A stretch of 20,321 nt of DNA, taken from positions 1 through 20,321 of the IMG/VR virus record IMGVR_UViG_3300025154_000416, one strand, 5' to 3'. The first letter of the stretch is position 1; each line of letters begins with the position of its first letter. Positions 1 through 6,625 of the stretch are shown piece after piece. Origin of the DNA: a virus. Under the pieces are notes generated by a model that was not told the DNA's origin, ran no database searches, and saw nothing but the letters and a program-made list of their open reading frames with translations. A program made the translations under genes and the position numbers.

Positions 1-70
1 TTGGCTCCGTACAGGTTGGCTCCGACCTGTCCGGAGCCGACCTGTACGGAGCCAACCTGTACGGAGCCAA
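1..70. repeat. 24-bp perfect inverted repeat within pentapeptide coding DNA
   Basis: Positions 1-24 are the exact reverse complement of 47-70, and a shorter 7-bp pair lies inside (18-24 with 32-38). The right arm is ordinary 15-bp pentapeptide-repeat DNA. The left arm is the same DNA inverted and does not encode repeats in the gene's frame. This could be a real fold-back inversion or an assembly or amplification artefact at a sequence end. Confidence 0.8.
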
Positions 71-299
71 CGGCGAAAAAACCACAATTAAATATACCCC
101 ACTTCAAATATCAGGTTTGCGGTGGCCTATCATTATTTTTGATAAGGACATGAAAATAGGATATGAATATCACTCCATATCAAATTGGTGGTCATTTGAT
201 GATGATCGGATATCAAAAATGGAGAGTGATGCTCTTGATTTCTGGAAAGCCAATAAACCTATGCTGCAAGCCCTGTGCGCTGCGAATGGGAGGGAATAA
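1..299 (+). CDS. Pentapeptide-repeat phage protein, C-terminal part
   Basis: The reading frame is open from position 3 and its start lies left of the window. The first visible codons give A-D-L-Y-G and A-N-L-Y-G units, the A(D/N)LXX pattern of pentapeptide repeats, which fold as a right-handed beta-helix. A non-repeat tail of about 75 residues follows, rich in Trp and acidic residues (NWWSFDDD, ALDFWKANKP). Tails of this kind occur in phage pentapeptide proteins of unknown role. The stop codon TAA overlaps the next ATG (TAATG), so the gene belongs to the same operon as those that follow. The first seven or so codons do not fit the repeat and are the inverted copy of later repeat DNA, so the left edge may be rearranged or mis-assembled. 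The family is fairly sure; the function is unknown. Confidence 0.7.
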   Translation, partial: GSVQVGSDLSGADLYGANLYGANGEKTTIKYTPLQISGLRWPIIIFDKDMKIGYEYHSISNWWSFDDDRISKMESDALDFWKANKPMLQALCAANGRE

Positions 300-493
300 T
301 GAAAAACCAGACCCACCAACAGAAGATCGGAAAATCCGTTCCGGTTTCTTTTTCCAGAACAAATTCAAATAGTCTTAAATCCGAGACTCATTTCATTGAT
401 TCATTCTCTGATTCTGCAATCCATTTGCAGCGCCTTCACGCCGCCGCCTGGATTCCGTATTTCTCCGGGCTTCGTATGGGGGTGGTGAAATGA
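299..493 (+). CDS. Small unknown protein, 64 aa
   Basis: I do not recognise this protein. It starts at ATG 299, overlapping the previous stop (TAATG), with GGGAGGG just upstream as ribosome binding site. It ends in an ATGA overlap with the next gene. These couplings on both sides are the main reason to call it real. The N-terminus is polar and basic (KNQTHQQK), the middle is Ser/Asp-rich, and the C-terminus is more hydrophobic (AAAWIPYFSG) without being a clear membrane helix. A longer version starting at 275 is open but has a poorer start context and would overlap the upstream gene more. No function is proposed. Confidence 0.55.
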   Translation: MKNQTHQQKIGKSVPVSFSRTNSNSLKSETHFIDSFSDSAIHLQRLHAAAWIPYFSGLRMGVVK

Positions 494-1053
494 AACCAAT
501 CTTCCTATCCAACGAAGACTATGAACTTTTAATGGCGTTGTCAAAAGAGCTTCAAACCCAGCCGTACCACGTCCAGGCAGCCCCGAGATATTGGGAGCCA
601 TCCAGCGAAAAACTTGAGCCAAATTTCAATGATGAGGGGGAAATAATTCAGATTTTCGACCATGGCAGATGCGAAAATTATACGCCCGAAGAATATGCAG
701 AAGCGGCTCAGGCAGAATACGATAAATTCATGAAAGAACAAACGGAGTGTTTGGGGATAAAAGATCAATCATATCTTGGAGAATATGAAGAGGAATGGAT
801 TGAGTACATCAGAGACAACATTGACAATGCCAGGGTTTATTCATCCGACTGGACCCGCAAAACAGAACACAACCCCTCTTTATTCCTGAGCGATGTCCAG
901 GGCTATATCGAAGCGAACAAGCACCACTTGGGGCGCAACCCCCAAACATATGCGAACACGATATGGCGGATGCCCAAAATGGAAGCCCTGGTAGATTTGA
1001 TTTGCAGGATTAATCCTCCGGCCACGGTTGAAAAAACGGAGGTGCCCAAATGA
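490..1053 (+). CDS. Unknown acidic phage protein, 187 aa
   Basis: I do not recognise a family. The protein is acidic, with long Glu/Asp-rich helical stretches (YTPEEYAEAAQAEYDKF, EYEEEWIEYIRDN), no membrane segment and no signal peptide. The C-terminal third (FLSDVQGYIEANKHHLG, MPKMEALVDLICRINPP) looks like a compact helical domain. The start ATG overlaps the previous stop (ATGA). The last residues (EVPK) and the stop lie in a 17-bp sequence that is repeated exactly at the end of the next gene, so the downstream radical SAM gene may have been inserted here. It is probably soluble and early-expressed, from its position in the operon. Function is not inferable. Confidence 0.75.
   Translation: MKPIFLSNEDYELLMALSKELQTQPYHVQAAPRYWEPSSEKLEPNFNDEGEIIQIFDHGRCENYTPEEYAEAAQAEYDKFMKEQTECLGIKDQSYLGEYEEEWIEYIRDNIDNARVYSSDWTRKTEHNPSLFLSDVQGYIEANKHHLGRNPQTYANTIWRMPKMEALVDLICRINPPATVEKTEVPK
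1037..1053 (+). repeat. Direct repeat, left copy, flanking radical SAM gene
   Basis: CGGAGGTGCCCAAATGA occurs here and again at 2047-2063. It contains a Shine-Dalgarno (GGAGGT), the upstream stop and the downstream ATG. The two copies bracket the radical SAM gene exactly. Confidence 0.85.
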
Positions 1054-2063
1054 AAATAATCAAAAACATAAAAGTCCCAACCGGTAACATTCTTATTGGG
1101 GATGGCGAAAAAGGCAAAATAGAATTTCTGTCAATAGGTGACTATGGGAAAGAAAAGAACGTTAAAGCCTCTTTCATGAGCCTTGATAATGAAATAGAGG
1201 GCGTGCCAAACGGCGATATAATGCCGCTTGAAAAGAAGTGGGTTGTCACCATCAGCACGCAATACGGATGTTCTATGGGTTGCAAATTCTGTGATGTTCC
1301 AAAGGTTGGACACGGCAAAAACGCAACCTTATCAGACCTAAACAACCAAATCATAAAGGCCATAAAACTCCATCCAGAAATCACCGGCACCGACCGGCTA
1401 AACATCCATTTTGCAAGGATGGGTGAACCAACTTTCAATGAGGGAGTGCTTCATTGTGCTCAAAACATAAAAAAAGTTATTTATCCCTATCTTGGCAATT
1501 CCCTGATTCATCCCGTAGTTTCTACAATGATGCCAAAACAAAACAGAAATTTGCTTAGATATCTAAAACACTGGTGTATATTGAAAAACAAATTCTACCG
1601 TGGTAATGCCGGGCTTCAGTTTAGCATTAACTCAACCAGCGATTCTCAGAGAAATTATCTTTTTTCAGGAAGAGCCCACATGCTGAAAGATGTTGCTGAT
1701 ATGGCATTAAGACTACCTGATCCAGTCGGAAGAAAATATGCCTTGAATTTTGCCTTGTCAGATTCATCAATCATAAATGCCTCCCTGCTGGCAAAACTAT
1801 TCAGCCCAAAAAAGTTCATGACAAAAATAACCCCGCTCCACATGACAACTGCTTGTAGCACTAATGATATCAAAACAACAGGCGGGTACACATCATACAC
1901 CCCATACAAAAAAATTGAGGAAGAGTTAAAAGATGCGGGGTTTGATGTTCTGGTTTTTATTCCTTCAATAGATGAAGACCTTGGCCGTATCACTTGCGGC
2001 AACGCTATCCTGTCTGGAACTGTGCCTGAAACAGAATATGAAGTATCGGAGGTGCCCAAATGA
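1050..2063 (+). CDS. Radical SAM protein, RlmN/Cfr-like
   Basis: A 337-residue radical SAM enzyme. The 4Fe-4S motif is C74-x3-C78-x2-C81 (GCSMGCKFCD). About 45 residues later comes R-M-G-E-P-T-F-N (123-130), close to the G-M-G-E-P signature of RlmN and Cfr, the rRNA adenosine C2/C8 methyltransferases. Near the C-terminus is T-C-G-N (Cys316), matching the position of the C-terminal catalytic Cys in the A-C-G-Q-L motif of those enzymes. So both the cluster and the candidate methyl-relay Cys are present. RlmN/Cfr proteins are usually 340-400 aa, so this is slightly short. Substrate could be rRNA, tRNA or a phage nucleic acid; that is not visible. The start overlaps the previous stop (ATGA) with GGAGGT upstream, and 17-bp direct repeats flank the gene. 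Confidence 0.85.
   Translation: MKIIKNIKVPTGNILIGDGEKGKIEFLSIGDYGKEKNVKASFMSLDNEIEGVPNGDIMPLEKKWVVTISTQYGCSMGCKFCDVPKVGHGKNATLSDLNNQIIKAIKLHPEITGTDRLNIHFARMGEPTFNEGVLHCAQNIKKVIYPYLGNSLIHPVVSTMMPKQNRNLLRYLKHWCILKNKFYRGNAGLQFSINSTSDSQRNYLFSGRAHMLKDVADMALRLPDPVGRKYALNFALSDSSIINASLLAKLFSPKKFMTKITPLHMTTACSTNDIKTTGGYTSYTPYKKIEEELKDAGFDVLVFIPSIDEDLGRITCGNAILSGTVPETEYEVSEVPK
2047..2063 (+). repeat. Direct repeat, right copy, flanking radical SAM gene
   Basis: Second exact copy of the 17-bp sequence at 1037-1053. It again encodes E-V-P-K-stop and the overlapping ATG of the next gene. Recombination between the copies would remove the radical SAM gene and leave both neighbours in frame. Confidence 0.85.
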
Positions 2064-2164
2064 CCCCCAGATCAACCGGAGACCGCCGACAATTTTCCTA
2101 TACATCCGTTATTCCTGAGCGCCGAAAGGGCGAGCGGCGGGTTACGATTCGGAGGGCGGTTTGA
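2060..2164 (+). CDS. 34-aa basic protein with P-E-R-R-K-G-E-R-R motif
   Basis: A small gene starting at ATG 2060 in an ATGA overlap with the radical SAM stop, using GGAGGT as ribosome binding site, and ending in a TGATG overlap with the helicase-methylase. It reads GDRRQFSYTSVIPERRKGER plus a basic tail. Arg-rich small proteins with repeated (D/E)RR and P-E-R-R-x-G-(K/E)-(D/E)-R-R units are, from general knowledge, common in Desulfobacterota genomes and their phages; their function is unknown. Tight overlaps on both sides and the recognisable motif support a real gene despite its length. It could bind RNA or DNA through its basic residues, but that is inference. Confidence 0.65.
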   Translation: MTPRSTGDRRQFSYTSVIPERRKGERRVTIRRAV

Positions 2165-4659
2165 TGGATTATCAGGAGTTCATCAAGGCCAAGGTCGCCA
2201 TTTCCGCCCTCACTGGCTTTGATATCAATCAATCTGAAATCAATCCAATCCTGAAACCTCACCAAAAAGATATCGTCCAGTGGGCCATCAAGGGCGGATG
2301 CAGGGCTATATTTGCATCTTTCGGCCTTGGCAAGTCTTTTATTCAGCTTGAAATTTTAAGGATCATCGGAAAGTATGAAAGCGGCCGGCAGTTGATCATT
2401 GCCCCGCTTGGTGTCCGGCAGGAGTTTAAAATTGATGCCGCCAAACTTGGTATAGAGATCAAGTTTATCAGGTGGACGCACGAACTCGACGGCGACGGGA
2501 TTTATATCACGAATTATGAATCCGTCCGGGACGGTCGGCTTGATATCAATCAATTCAATGCCGTTTCCCTGGATGAGGCCAGTTGCCTCAGATCATACGG
2601 ATCGAAAACCTTTCAGGAATTTTTATCTATTTTCGGATCGGTGCAATATAAATTTGTTGCCACGGCTACGCCCTCCCCGAATAGATTTAAAGAATTGATC
2701 CATTATGCCGGTTTTCTTGGTGTTATGGATACCCGGCAGGCCCTTACCAGATTCTTTAAAAGAGACTCAACCCAGGCGAATAATTTAACCCTCCTTCCCC
2801 ACATGGAAAATGAATTTTGGATATGGGTGGCATCATGGGCGATCTTCCTGCAGAAGCCATCCGATCTTGGCTATGATGATACCGGATATGACCTCCCTCC
2901 TCTCAAAATATTCTATCATGAAGTCAGTGCGGCAGATGTTGACCGGATCGACAAAAGAGACGGCCAAAAACTTATGTTCGGCGATGCTTCCCTTTCGGCC
3001 ATTGACGCATCAAGGGAAAAGAGAACCAGCATAGACAACAGAATTGATAAGATGATGGATATTATCAACAAGGATCCTGATTCTCATTATATTCTTTGGC
3101 ATGACCAGGAAGCGGAAAGGCATGCCATTAAAAAGTTATTACCAGAAGCCGTTGAGGTTTACGGATCGCAGGACCTTGACCTGAGGGAAGGCAAGGTCGT
3201 TGATTTTTCAGATGGAAAGTTCAAATACCTGGCAACAAAACCAATCCTTTCAGGATCAGGCTGCAATTTCCAGCGGCATTGCCACAAATCTATTTTCCTT
3301 GGAATTGGCTTTAAATTCAATGATTTTATCCAGAGCATTCACAGAATTTATAGGTTTCTGCAGGGACATGAATGTGAAATCCACATCATCTATGCGACTT
3401 CTGAAATAGGCGTTTTACAAAATCTTAAAAAGAAATGGCGAAATCATGACCATATGGTGGAGAAAATGACAGCACTTATACAAAAATACGGCTTATCAAA
3501 TGCCGAAATGATGAAAGAGCTTCAAAGATCAATCGGAGCTAAAAGGATTGAGGTCAATGGCAAAAACTTTATCCTTGCAAATAACGATTGCGTGGAAGAG
3601 GTCAAGCTGATTGAAAGCAACTCTGTCGGGCTGATCCATACATCAATCCCTTTTGCAAATCATTATGAATATACCCCTTCCTATAATGATTTTGGGTTTA
3701 CCAAAGACAATCAACATTTTTGGGATCAAATGGATTTCTTGACCCCCGAGCTTTTAAGGATACTTAAACCCGGCAGGATTTACGCTTGCCACACCAAGGA
3801 CCGAATCAACTTTGGCAATGTGACAGGGAAGGGTGCTCCCACCGTTTCCCCCTTCCATGCTGAATGCCTTTTTCACAGCATAAAACACGGGTTTGATTAC
3901 ATGGGGATGGTGACGGTCGTTACCGATGTGGTCCGGGAAAATAACCAAACGTACCGCCTTGGATGGACAGAACAGTGCAAAGACGGATCAAAAATGGGTG
4001 TAGGTTCCCCGGAATATGTTCTGATTTTCCGGAAACCTCAAACTGACCGTACCAGGGGTTACGCCGATGAGCCAATACAGAAAACAAAAACAGAATACAG
4101 CAGGGCCAGATGGCAAATCGACGCTCATGCTTTTTGGCGATCTTCCGGGAATACCATGATCCAGACTGAGCTTTTGAAGGACATGCCAACAAAACAATTC
4201 CTTGAGCTTTTCAAAAAGTATCAGCTTGAGAACATTTACGACTATGATCACCATGTGAAAATAGGTGAAGAGGTTGACGTTACCGGGAAATTACCCTCAA
4301 CGTTCATGGCCATCGCTCCGGAATCTCATGATTATAATGTTTGGTCAGATATTAACCGTATGCTGACCCTGAACAGTAAGCAGTCTAAACGTAATGTGGC
4401 ACTCCATCTTTGCCCTCTTCAAACGGATATAGTCAAACGGATAATCACCCGGTACAGCAATGAGGGTGACATTGTTTATGATCCGTTTTGCGGCCTTGGG
4501 ACGGTCCCATATATTTCCCTTGAGCTTGGAAGAAAAGGCAGGGGATCAGAGCTTAACCACGGCTATTTCCTGGACAGTGTGAAATATTGTGAGGCACAAG
4601 AGCGAAACGTGAAAACACCGTCGCTATTTGATTATTTTGAAGAAAGGAAATCAGCATGA
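2164..4659 (+). CDS. Helicase/translocase-DNA methylase fusion protein, 831 aa
   Basis: The first half resembles an SF2/SNF2-type ATPase: F-G-L-G-K-S near residues 53-58 (motif I), L-D-E-A-S near 136-140 (motif II), A-T-A-T-P-S-P-N near 166-173 (motif III), and Q-S-I-H-R-I-Y-R near 390-397 (motif VI). The second half resembles a beta-class amino-methyltransferase: T-S-I-P-F near 493-497 where (D/S)PP(Y/F) is expected, then D-P-F-C-G-L-G-T near 773-780 (SAM-binding) and G-S-E-L-N after it. It would methylate adenine-N6 or cytosine-N4 in DNA and move along DNA with ATP. Helicase-methylase phage proteins include the P1 antirestriction protein DarB, which is far larger. The Ile in T-S-I-P-F is unusual and could weaken catalysis. 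ATG 2164 is preferred over TTG 2161 because of the GGAGGGCGG spacing and TGATG coupling. Confidence 0.85.
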   Translation: MDYQEFIKAKVAISALTGFDINQSEINPILKPHQKDIVQWAIKGGCRAIFASFGLGKSFIQLEILRIIGKYESGRQLIIAPLGVRQEFKIDAAKLGIEIKFIRWTHELDGDGIYITNYESVRDGRLDINQFNAVSLDEASCLRSYGSKTFQEFLSIFGSVQYKFVATATPSPNRFKELIHYAGFLGVMDTRQALTRFFKRDSTQANNLTLLPHMENEFWIWVASWAIFLQKPSDLGYDDTGYDLPPLKIFYHEVSAADVDRIDKRDGQKLMFGDASLSAIDASREKRTSIDNRIDKMMDIINKDPDSHYILWHDQEAERHAIKKLLPEAVEVYGSQDLDLREGKVVDFSDGKFKYLATKPILSGSGCNFQRHCHKSIFLGIGFKFNDFIQSIHRIYRFLQGHECEIHIIYATSEIGVLQNLKKKWRNHDHMVEKMTALIQKYGLSNAEMMKELQRSIGAKRIEVNGKNFILANNDCVEEVKLIESNSVGLIHTSIPFANHYEYTPSYNDFGFTKDNQHFWDQMDFLTPELLRILKPGRIYACHTKDRINFGNVTGKGAPTVSPFHAECLFHSIKHGFDYMGMVTVVTDVVRENNQTYRLGWTEQCKDGSKMGVGSPEYVLIFRKPQTDRTRGYADEPIQKTKTEYSRARWQIDAHAFWRSSGNTMIQTELLKDMPTKQFLELFKKYQLENIYDYDHHVKIGEEVDVTGKLPSTFMAIAPESHDYNVWSDINRMLTLNSKQSKRNVALHLCPLQTDIVKRIITRYSNEGDIVYDPFCGLGTVPYISLELGRKGRGSELNHGYFLDSVKYCEAQERNVKTPSLFDYFEERKSA

Positions 4660-5057
4660 CCTACCAGGAAAACGCAAACAGAAAAAAACTACCACTCCGT
4701 ATTTATGTCGCAGGAAAATATTCAGGTCCGGATGTGATATCAGTCCTCAAAAATATAGGCATGGGAGAAAAAGCCTGCGGAGACCTATTTTATAATGGGT
4801 ATGCCCCGTTCTGCCCATGGCATGACGCTGGATATGTAAAACACCTTTGCCTTAAAAAATTGGATAAAGAAATGTTTTACGCCGCTTCCCTGGCATGGCT
4901 GGAAGTGTCGGACGCTATCCTCGTTATCTCAGGCAAAGGCGACGGCGGAGGGGTTGACGCCGAAATCAAATTTGCAGAGGAAAGGGGCATACCGGTTTTT
5001 GATTCAATGTTTGACCTGAAATTGTGGCGTGATGAGTTTTTGAAAGGAGAGAAATGA
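4656..5057 (+). CDS. Nucleoside 2-deoxyribosyltransferase-like protein (DUF4406 type)
   Basis: A 133-residue protein opening its core with R-I-Y-V-A-G-K-Y-S-G, the beta-strand plus glycine loop typical of the nucleoside deoxyribosyltransferase / DUF4406 group. The later segment S-D-A-I-L-V-I-S-G-K-G-D-G-G-G-V-D-A-E matches the place where these proteins carry their conserved Asp and catalytic Glu, followed by A-E-E-R-G-I-P-V-F. Known members transfer a deoxyribose between bases or hydrolyse nucleotides. In a phage this suggests nucleotide salvage or supply of modified bases, which is inference. The start overlaps the methylase stop (ATGA), with AAGGAAA upstream, so the two are co-translated. 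Confidence 0.75.
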   Translation: MTYQENANRKKLPLRIYVAGKYSGPDVISVLKNIGMGEKACGDLFYNGYAPFCPWHDAGYVKHLCLKKLDKEMFYAASLAWLEVSDAILVISGKGDGGGVDAEIKFAEERGIPVFDSMFDLKLWRDEFLKGEK

Positions 5058-5437
5058 TGGAATGCAGTTGTTCAATAGACGGGTATGCTGGAGATGGATA
5101 CGAAAACCCACAGCGAGAGGTTTTAACAAACAATTCAGACCTGCTTATCCTGAAATGTGGAGAGTGTGACAGGCAAATCAATAAGGGGGATGTTTTCGAA
5201 TGGTACAGGGGGGAATATGATGGCAAGGCATGTACCCACCACACATGTTCCGACTGTCTTTCTTTCAGAGACAATTTTTTCGGAGACTGGACGTTTGAAG
5301 AGTTGTGGGAAACGTTTTCGGATTACATGGACGATTGCGGCTGGCAAGTCCCTGAGAAGTGCCTTTCAAAAGTCACACCAGCGGCCAGGGCGAAGATATG
5401 CGAGATGATTGAAAAATATTGGGAGGGTGAGGAATGA
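5054..5437 (+). CDS. Cysteine-rich, probably zinc-binding protein, 127 aa
   Basis: I do not recognise the family. A C-G-E-C knuckle near residues 35-38 is followed by H-H-T-C-S-D-C about 25 residues later, a spacing that would bind zinc like a zinc ribbon. Between them lies D-V-F-E-W-Y-R-G-E-Y-D-G-K, and the C-terminal half is helical and acidic (FGDWTFEELWETFSDYM). No membrane segment. The start overlaps the previous stop (two tandem ATGs at 5054 and 5057; either could serve, with AAAGGAG upstream). The stop overlaps the next ATG. It may bind nucleic acid or protein through the zinc site. Confidence 0.7.
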   Translation: MMECSCSIDGYAGDGYENPQREVLTNNSDLLILKCGECDRQINKGDVFEWYRGEYDGKACTHHTCSDCLSFRDNFFGDWTFEELWETFSDYMDDCGWQVPEKCLSKVTPAARAKICEMIEKYWEGEE

Positions 5438-5583
5438 TTAGCATTTACGGCCTGATTCCCGATTGCTGCAAAAACTGCCGTCGTTTTGATTACGATTGGG
5501 ATGAGTACCATGGCAAGACTTGGTATTACTGCAATATACATATCAAATTGCCGACAAAAAAGAAAACCTGCAAGAAGTTTTAG
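5434..5583 (+). CDS. Cysteine-rich mini-protein, 49 aa
   Basis: A short gene starting at ATG 5434 in an ATGA overlap with the previous stop and reading M-I-S-I-Y-G-L-I-P-D-C-C-K-N-C-R-R-F. Further Cys follow near residues 33 and 46, the latter in T-C-K-K-F. The spacing (CxxC, then C, then C near the end) resembles small phage metal-binding proteins, probably zinc. GGGAGGGTGAGG upstream is the ribosome binding site. No specific function. Confidence 0.6.
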   Translation: MISIYGLIPDCCKNCRRFDYDWDEYHGKTWYYCNIHIKLPTKKKTCKKF

Positions 5584-5599
5584 GAAAAGGAAGAAACAA

Positions 5600-5812
5600 A
5601 TGAAGTCCGTAATCATCTCAGCCCTGTTAATCCTACTGCTTACTGGATCGATATCCTGCGGCGAGATTCCCGAGGATAAAGTCAAGGCCCACATTGAGAA
5701 GCATGGCAGCGGGATTGACATGACAGGGATATGGGATGATGGCAAGACGAACAATCAGCTTAAATTGAAAAACTTTAAACCGAAAGGAGTTGGCCTTGAG
5801 CACGAAATATAA
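5600..5812 (+). CDS. Small exported protein with signal peptide, 70 aa
   Basis: Starts at ATG 5600, with AAGGAAG about 8 nt upstream. The N-terminus M-K-S-V-I-I-S-A-L-L-I-L-L-L-T-G is a clear signal peptide, ending in S-I-S-C-G. The Cys near residue 20 suggests a lipoprotein, though the residues before it fit the lipobox only partly. The mature part (about 50 aa) is polar and contains H-G-S-G-I-D-M-T-G-I-W-D-D-G. A longer frame open from 5486 has no signal peptide and no good start. The gene overlaps the next start by 17 nt. It could be a superinfection-exclusion-type surface protein, but nothing beyond secretion is shown. Confidence 0.65.
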   Translation: MKSVIISALLILLLTGSISCGEIPEDKVKAHIEKHGSGIDMTGIWDDGKTNNQLKLKNFKPKGVGLEHEI

Positions 5813-6092
5813 ATATTTAAAAGATGTTCCAGATAAAGCAATAATCAAAAGGCTTGAAGAGCTTTCAAACGCCATCACAAAAGGCAAAAAAGCTTTTGAT
5901 TATGAATTTACCATGAGGGTTCCGGCTGAATTTGATAGAGACGCCGATATTGTTTTGATGCTTGCATCAAGAAGGCTTGAAGCGTTTAATAATTTCTACG
6001 ATTCTGTTTCATACCTATTCGCAGAAGGTGTTGAATTTATGGACAAGATTGAATTTTATAATGCTTTTAAAAAAGAATACGAAAAACTTTAA
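5796..6092 (+). CDS. Unknown protein, 98 aa
   Basis: I do not recognise the family. TTG 5796 is chosen as start because AAAGGAG lies six bases upstream; a TTG at 5790 sits directly against that site. The protein is helical and mixed-charge (DKAIIKRLEELSNAITKGKK; ASRRLEAFNNFYDSV) with no membrane segment. It overlaps the secreted-protein gene before it. The last codons contain GAAAAACTTTAA, found also before the gene (5767) and at 6425. Confidence 0.65.
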   Translation: MSTKYKYLKDVPDKAIIKRLEELSNAITKGKKAFDYEFTMRVPAEFDRDADIVLMLASRRLEAFNNFYDSVSYLFAEGVEFMDKIEFYNAFKKEYEKL

Positions 6093-6123
6093 TCCTGGGT
6101 CAACCAGGGGATGGAGATGAACG

Positions 6124-6384
6124 ATGAAAGTAATTGGAATTATACAGCCCGGTGAAGAATATGTTTGTTCTGTAACTAATGAAGAGTTAGAAAAATTTAG
6201 AAATCTTTATTACAACAAAATGCCAAAACTTTCCGTTGGACAAGAATTTGACTTGGACAGAGGATATGACTTCCATAACGATGTTAAAGATATGTTGCAG
6301 AAAACTGAGTCATTTCTGTCTGCAAATAAGAAAATGATTAAAACATTGACAGACGGAATATCTTTTTTAGGCAAGGACAAATGA
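6124..6384 (+). CDS. Unknown protein, 86 aa
   Basis: Starts at ATG 6124 behind GGAGATGAACG. A small hairpin (CCTGG-gtcaa-CCAGG) lies in the 31-nt gap before it. The protein begins M-K-V-I-G-I-I-Q-P-G-E-E-Y-V-C-S and is otherwise helical and charged, with a Lys-rich C-terminal helix (ANKKMIKTLTDGISFLG). No known motif is visible. The stop overlaps the ATG of a broken mini-gene (ATGA). Confidence 0.6.
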   Translation: MKVIGIIQPGEEYVCSVTNEELEKFRNLYYNKMPKLSVGQEFDLDRGYDFHNDVKDMLQKTESFLSANKKMIKTLTDGISFLGKDK

Positions 6385-6455
6385 ACCGCTTCGACATCCT
6401 AATCTAAGCCCTGCAATTGAGAAAGAAAAACTTTAAACCAAGGGGGTCTAAATGA
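6381..6455 (+). pseudogene. 24-codon mini-gene broken by an in-frame TAA
   Basis: ATG 6381 overlaps the previous stop and reads M-N-R-F-D-I-L-I, then TAA at 6405-6407. The same frame continues as A-L-Q-L-R-K-K-N-F-K-P-R-G-S-K and ends in a TGA that overlaps the next ATG (6452). Both ends thus show normal operon coupling, which is unlikely for random DNA. A single C-to-T change (CAA to TAA) would explain the break. The end N-F-K-P-R-G resembles N-F-K-P-K-G near the end of the 70-aa exported protein. Confidence 0.45.
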
Positions 6456-6625
6456 CTTTGATAATTTGCGCAAATAACCGATGTATCCATGCAAAAAAGA
6501 GATCCGACGACTTGTTTCAATGCCGATGTACCACTATCGGCATAAACAATAAAAACGAGTGTGATTCGTATCTGGTTTTACCAAAAGAAATTACTGAGTC
6601 AATAAAGAAGGAAGAAAAGAAATGA
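6452..6625 (+). CDS. Cysteine-rich mini-protein, 57 aa
   Basis: ATG 6452 lies behind AAGGGGG and the stop overlaps the next ATG (ATGA). Cys residues at about 6, 11, 24, 26 and 37 in the pattern C-x4-C-x12-C-x-C-x10-C recall DUF1540-like small metal-binding proteins. The C-terminus is Lys/Glu-rich. It is probably zinc- or iron-binding; role unknown. Confidence 0.6.
   Translation: MTLIICANNRCIHAKKRSDDLFQCRCTTIGINNKNECDSYLVLPKEITESIKKEEKK

Noticed and set aside
1-75. CRISPR-like or tandem DNA repeat array
   Set aside because: The 15-bp units are coding pentapeptide repeats with no spacers.
5323-5754. 143-codon - strand frame
   Set aside because: It crosses three coupled + strand genes and has no supporting start signal.
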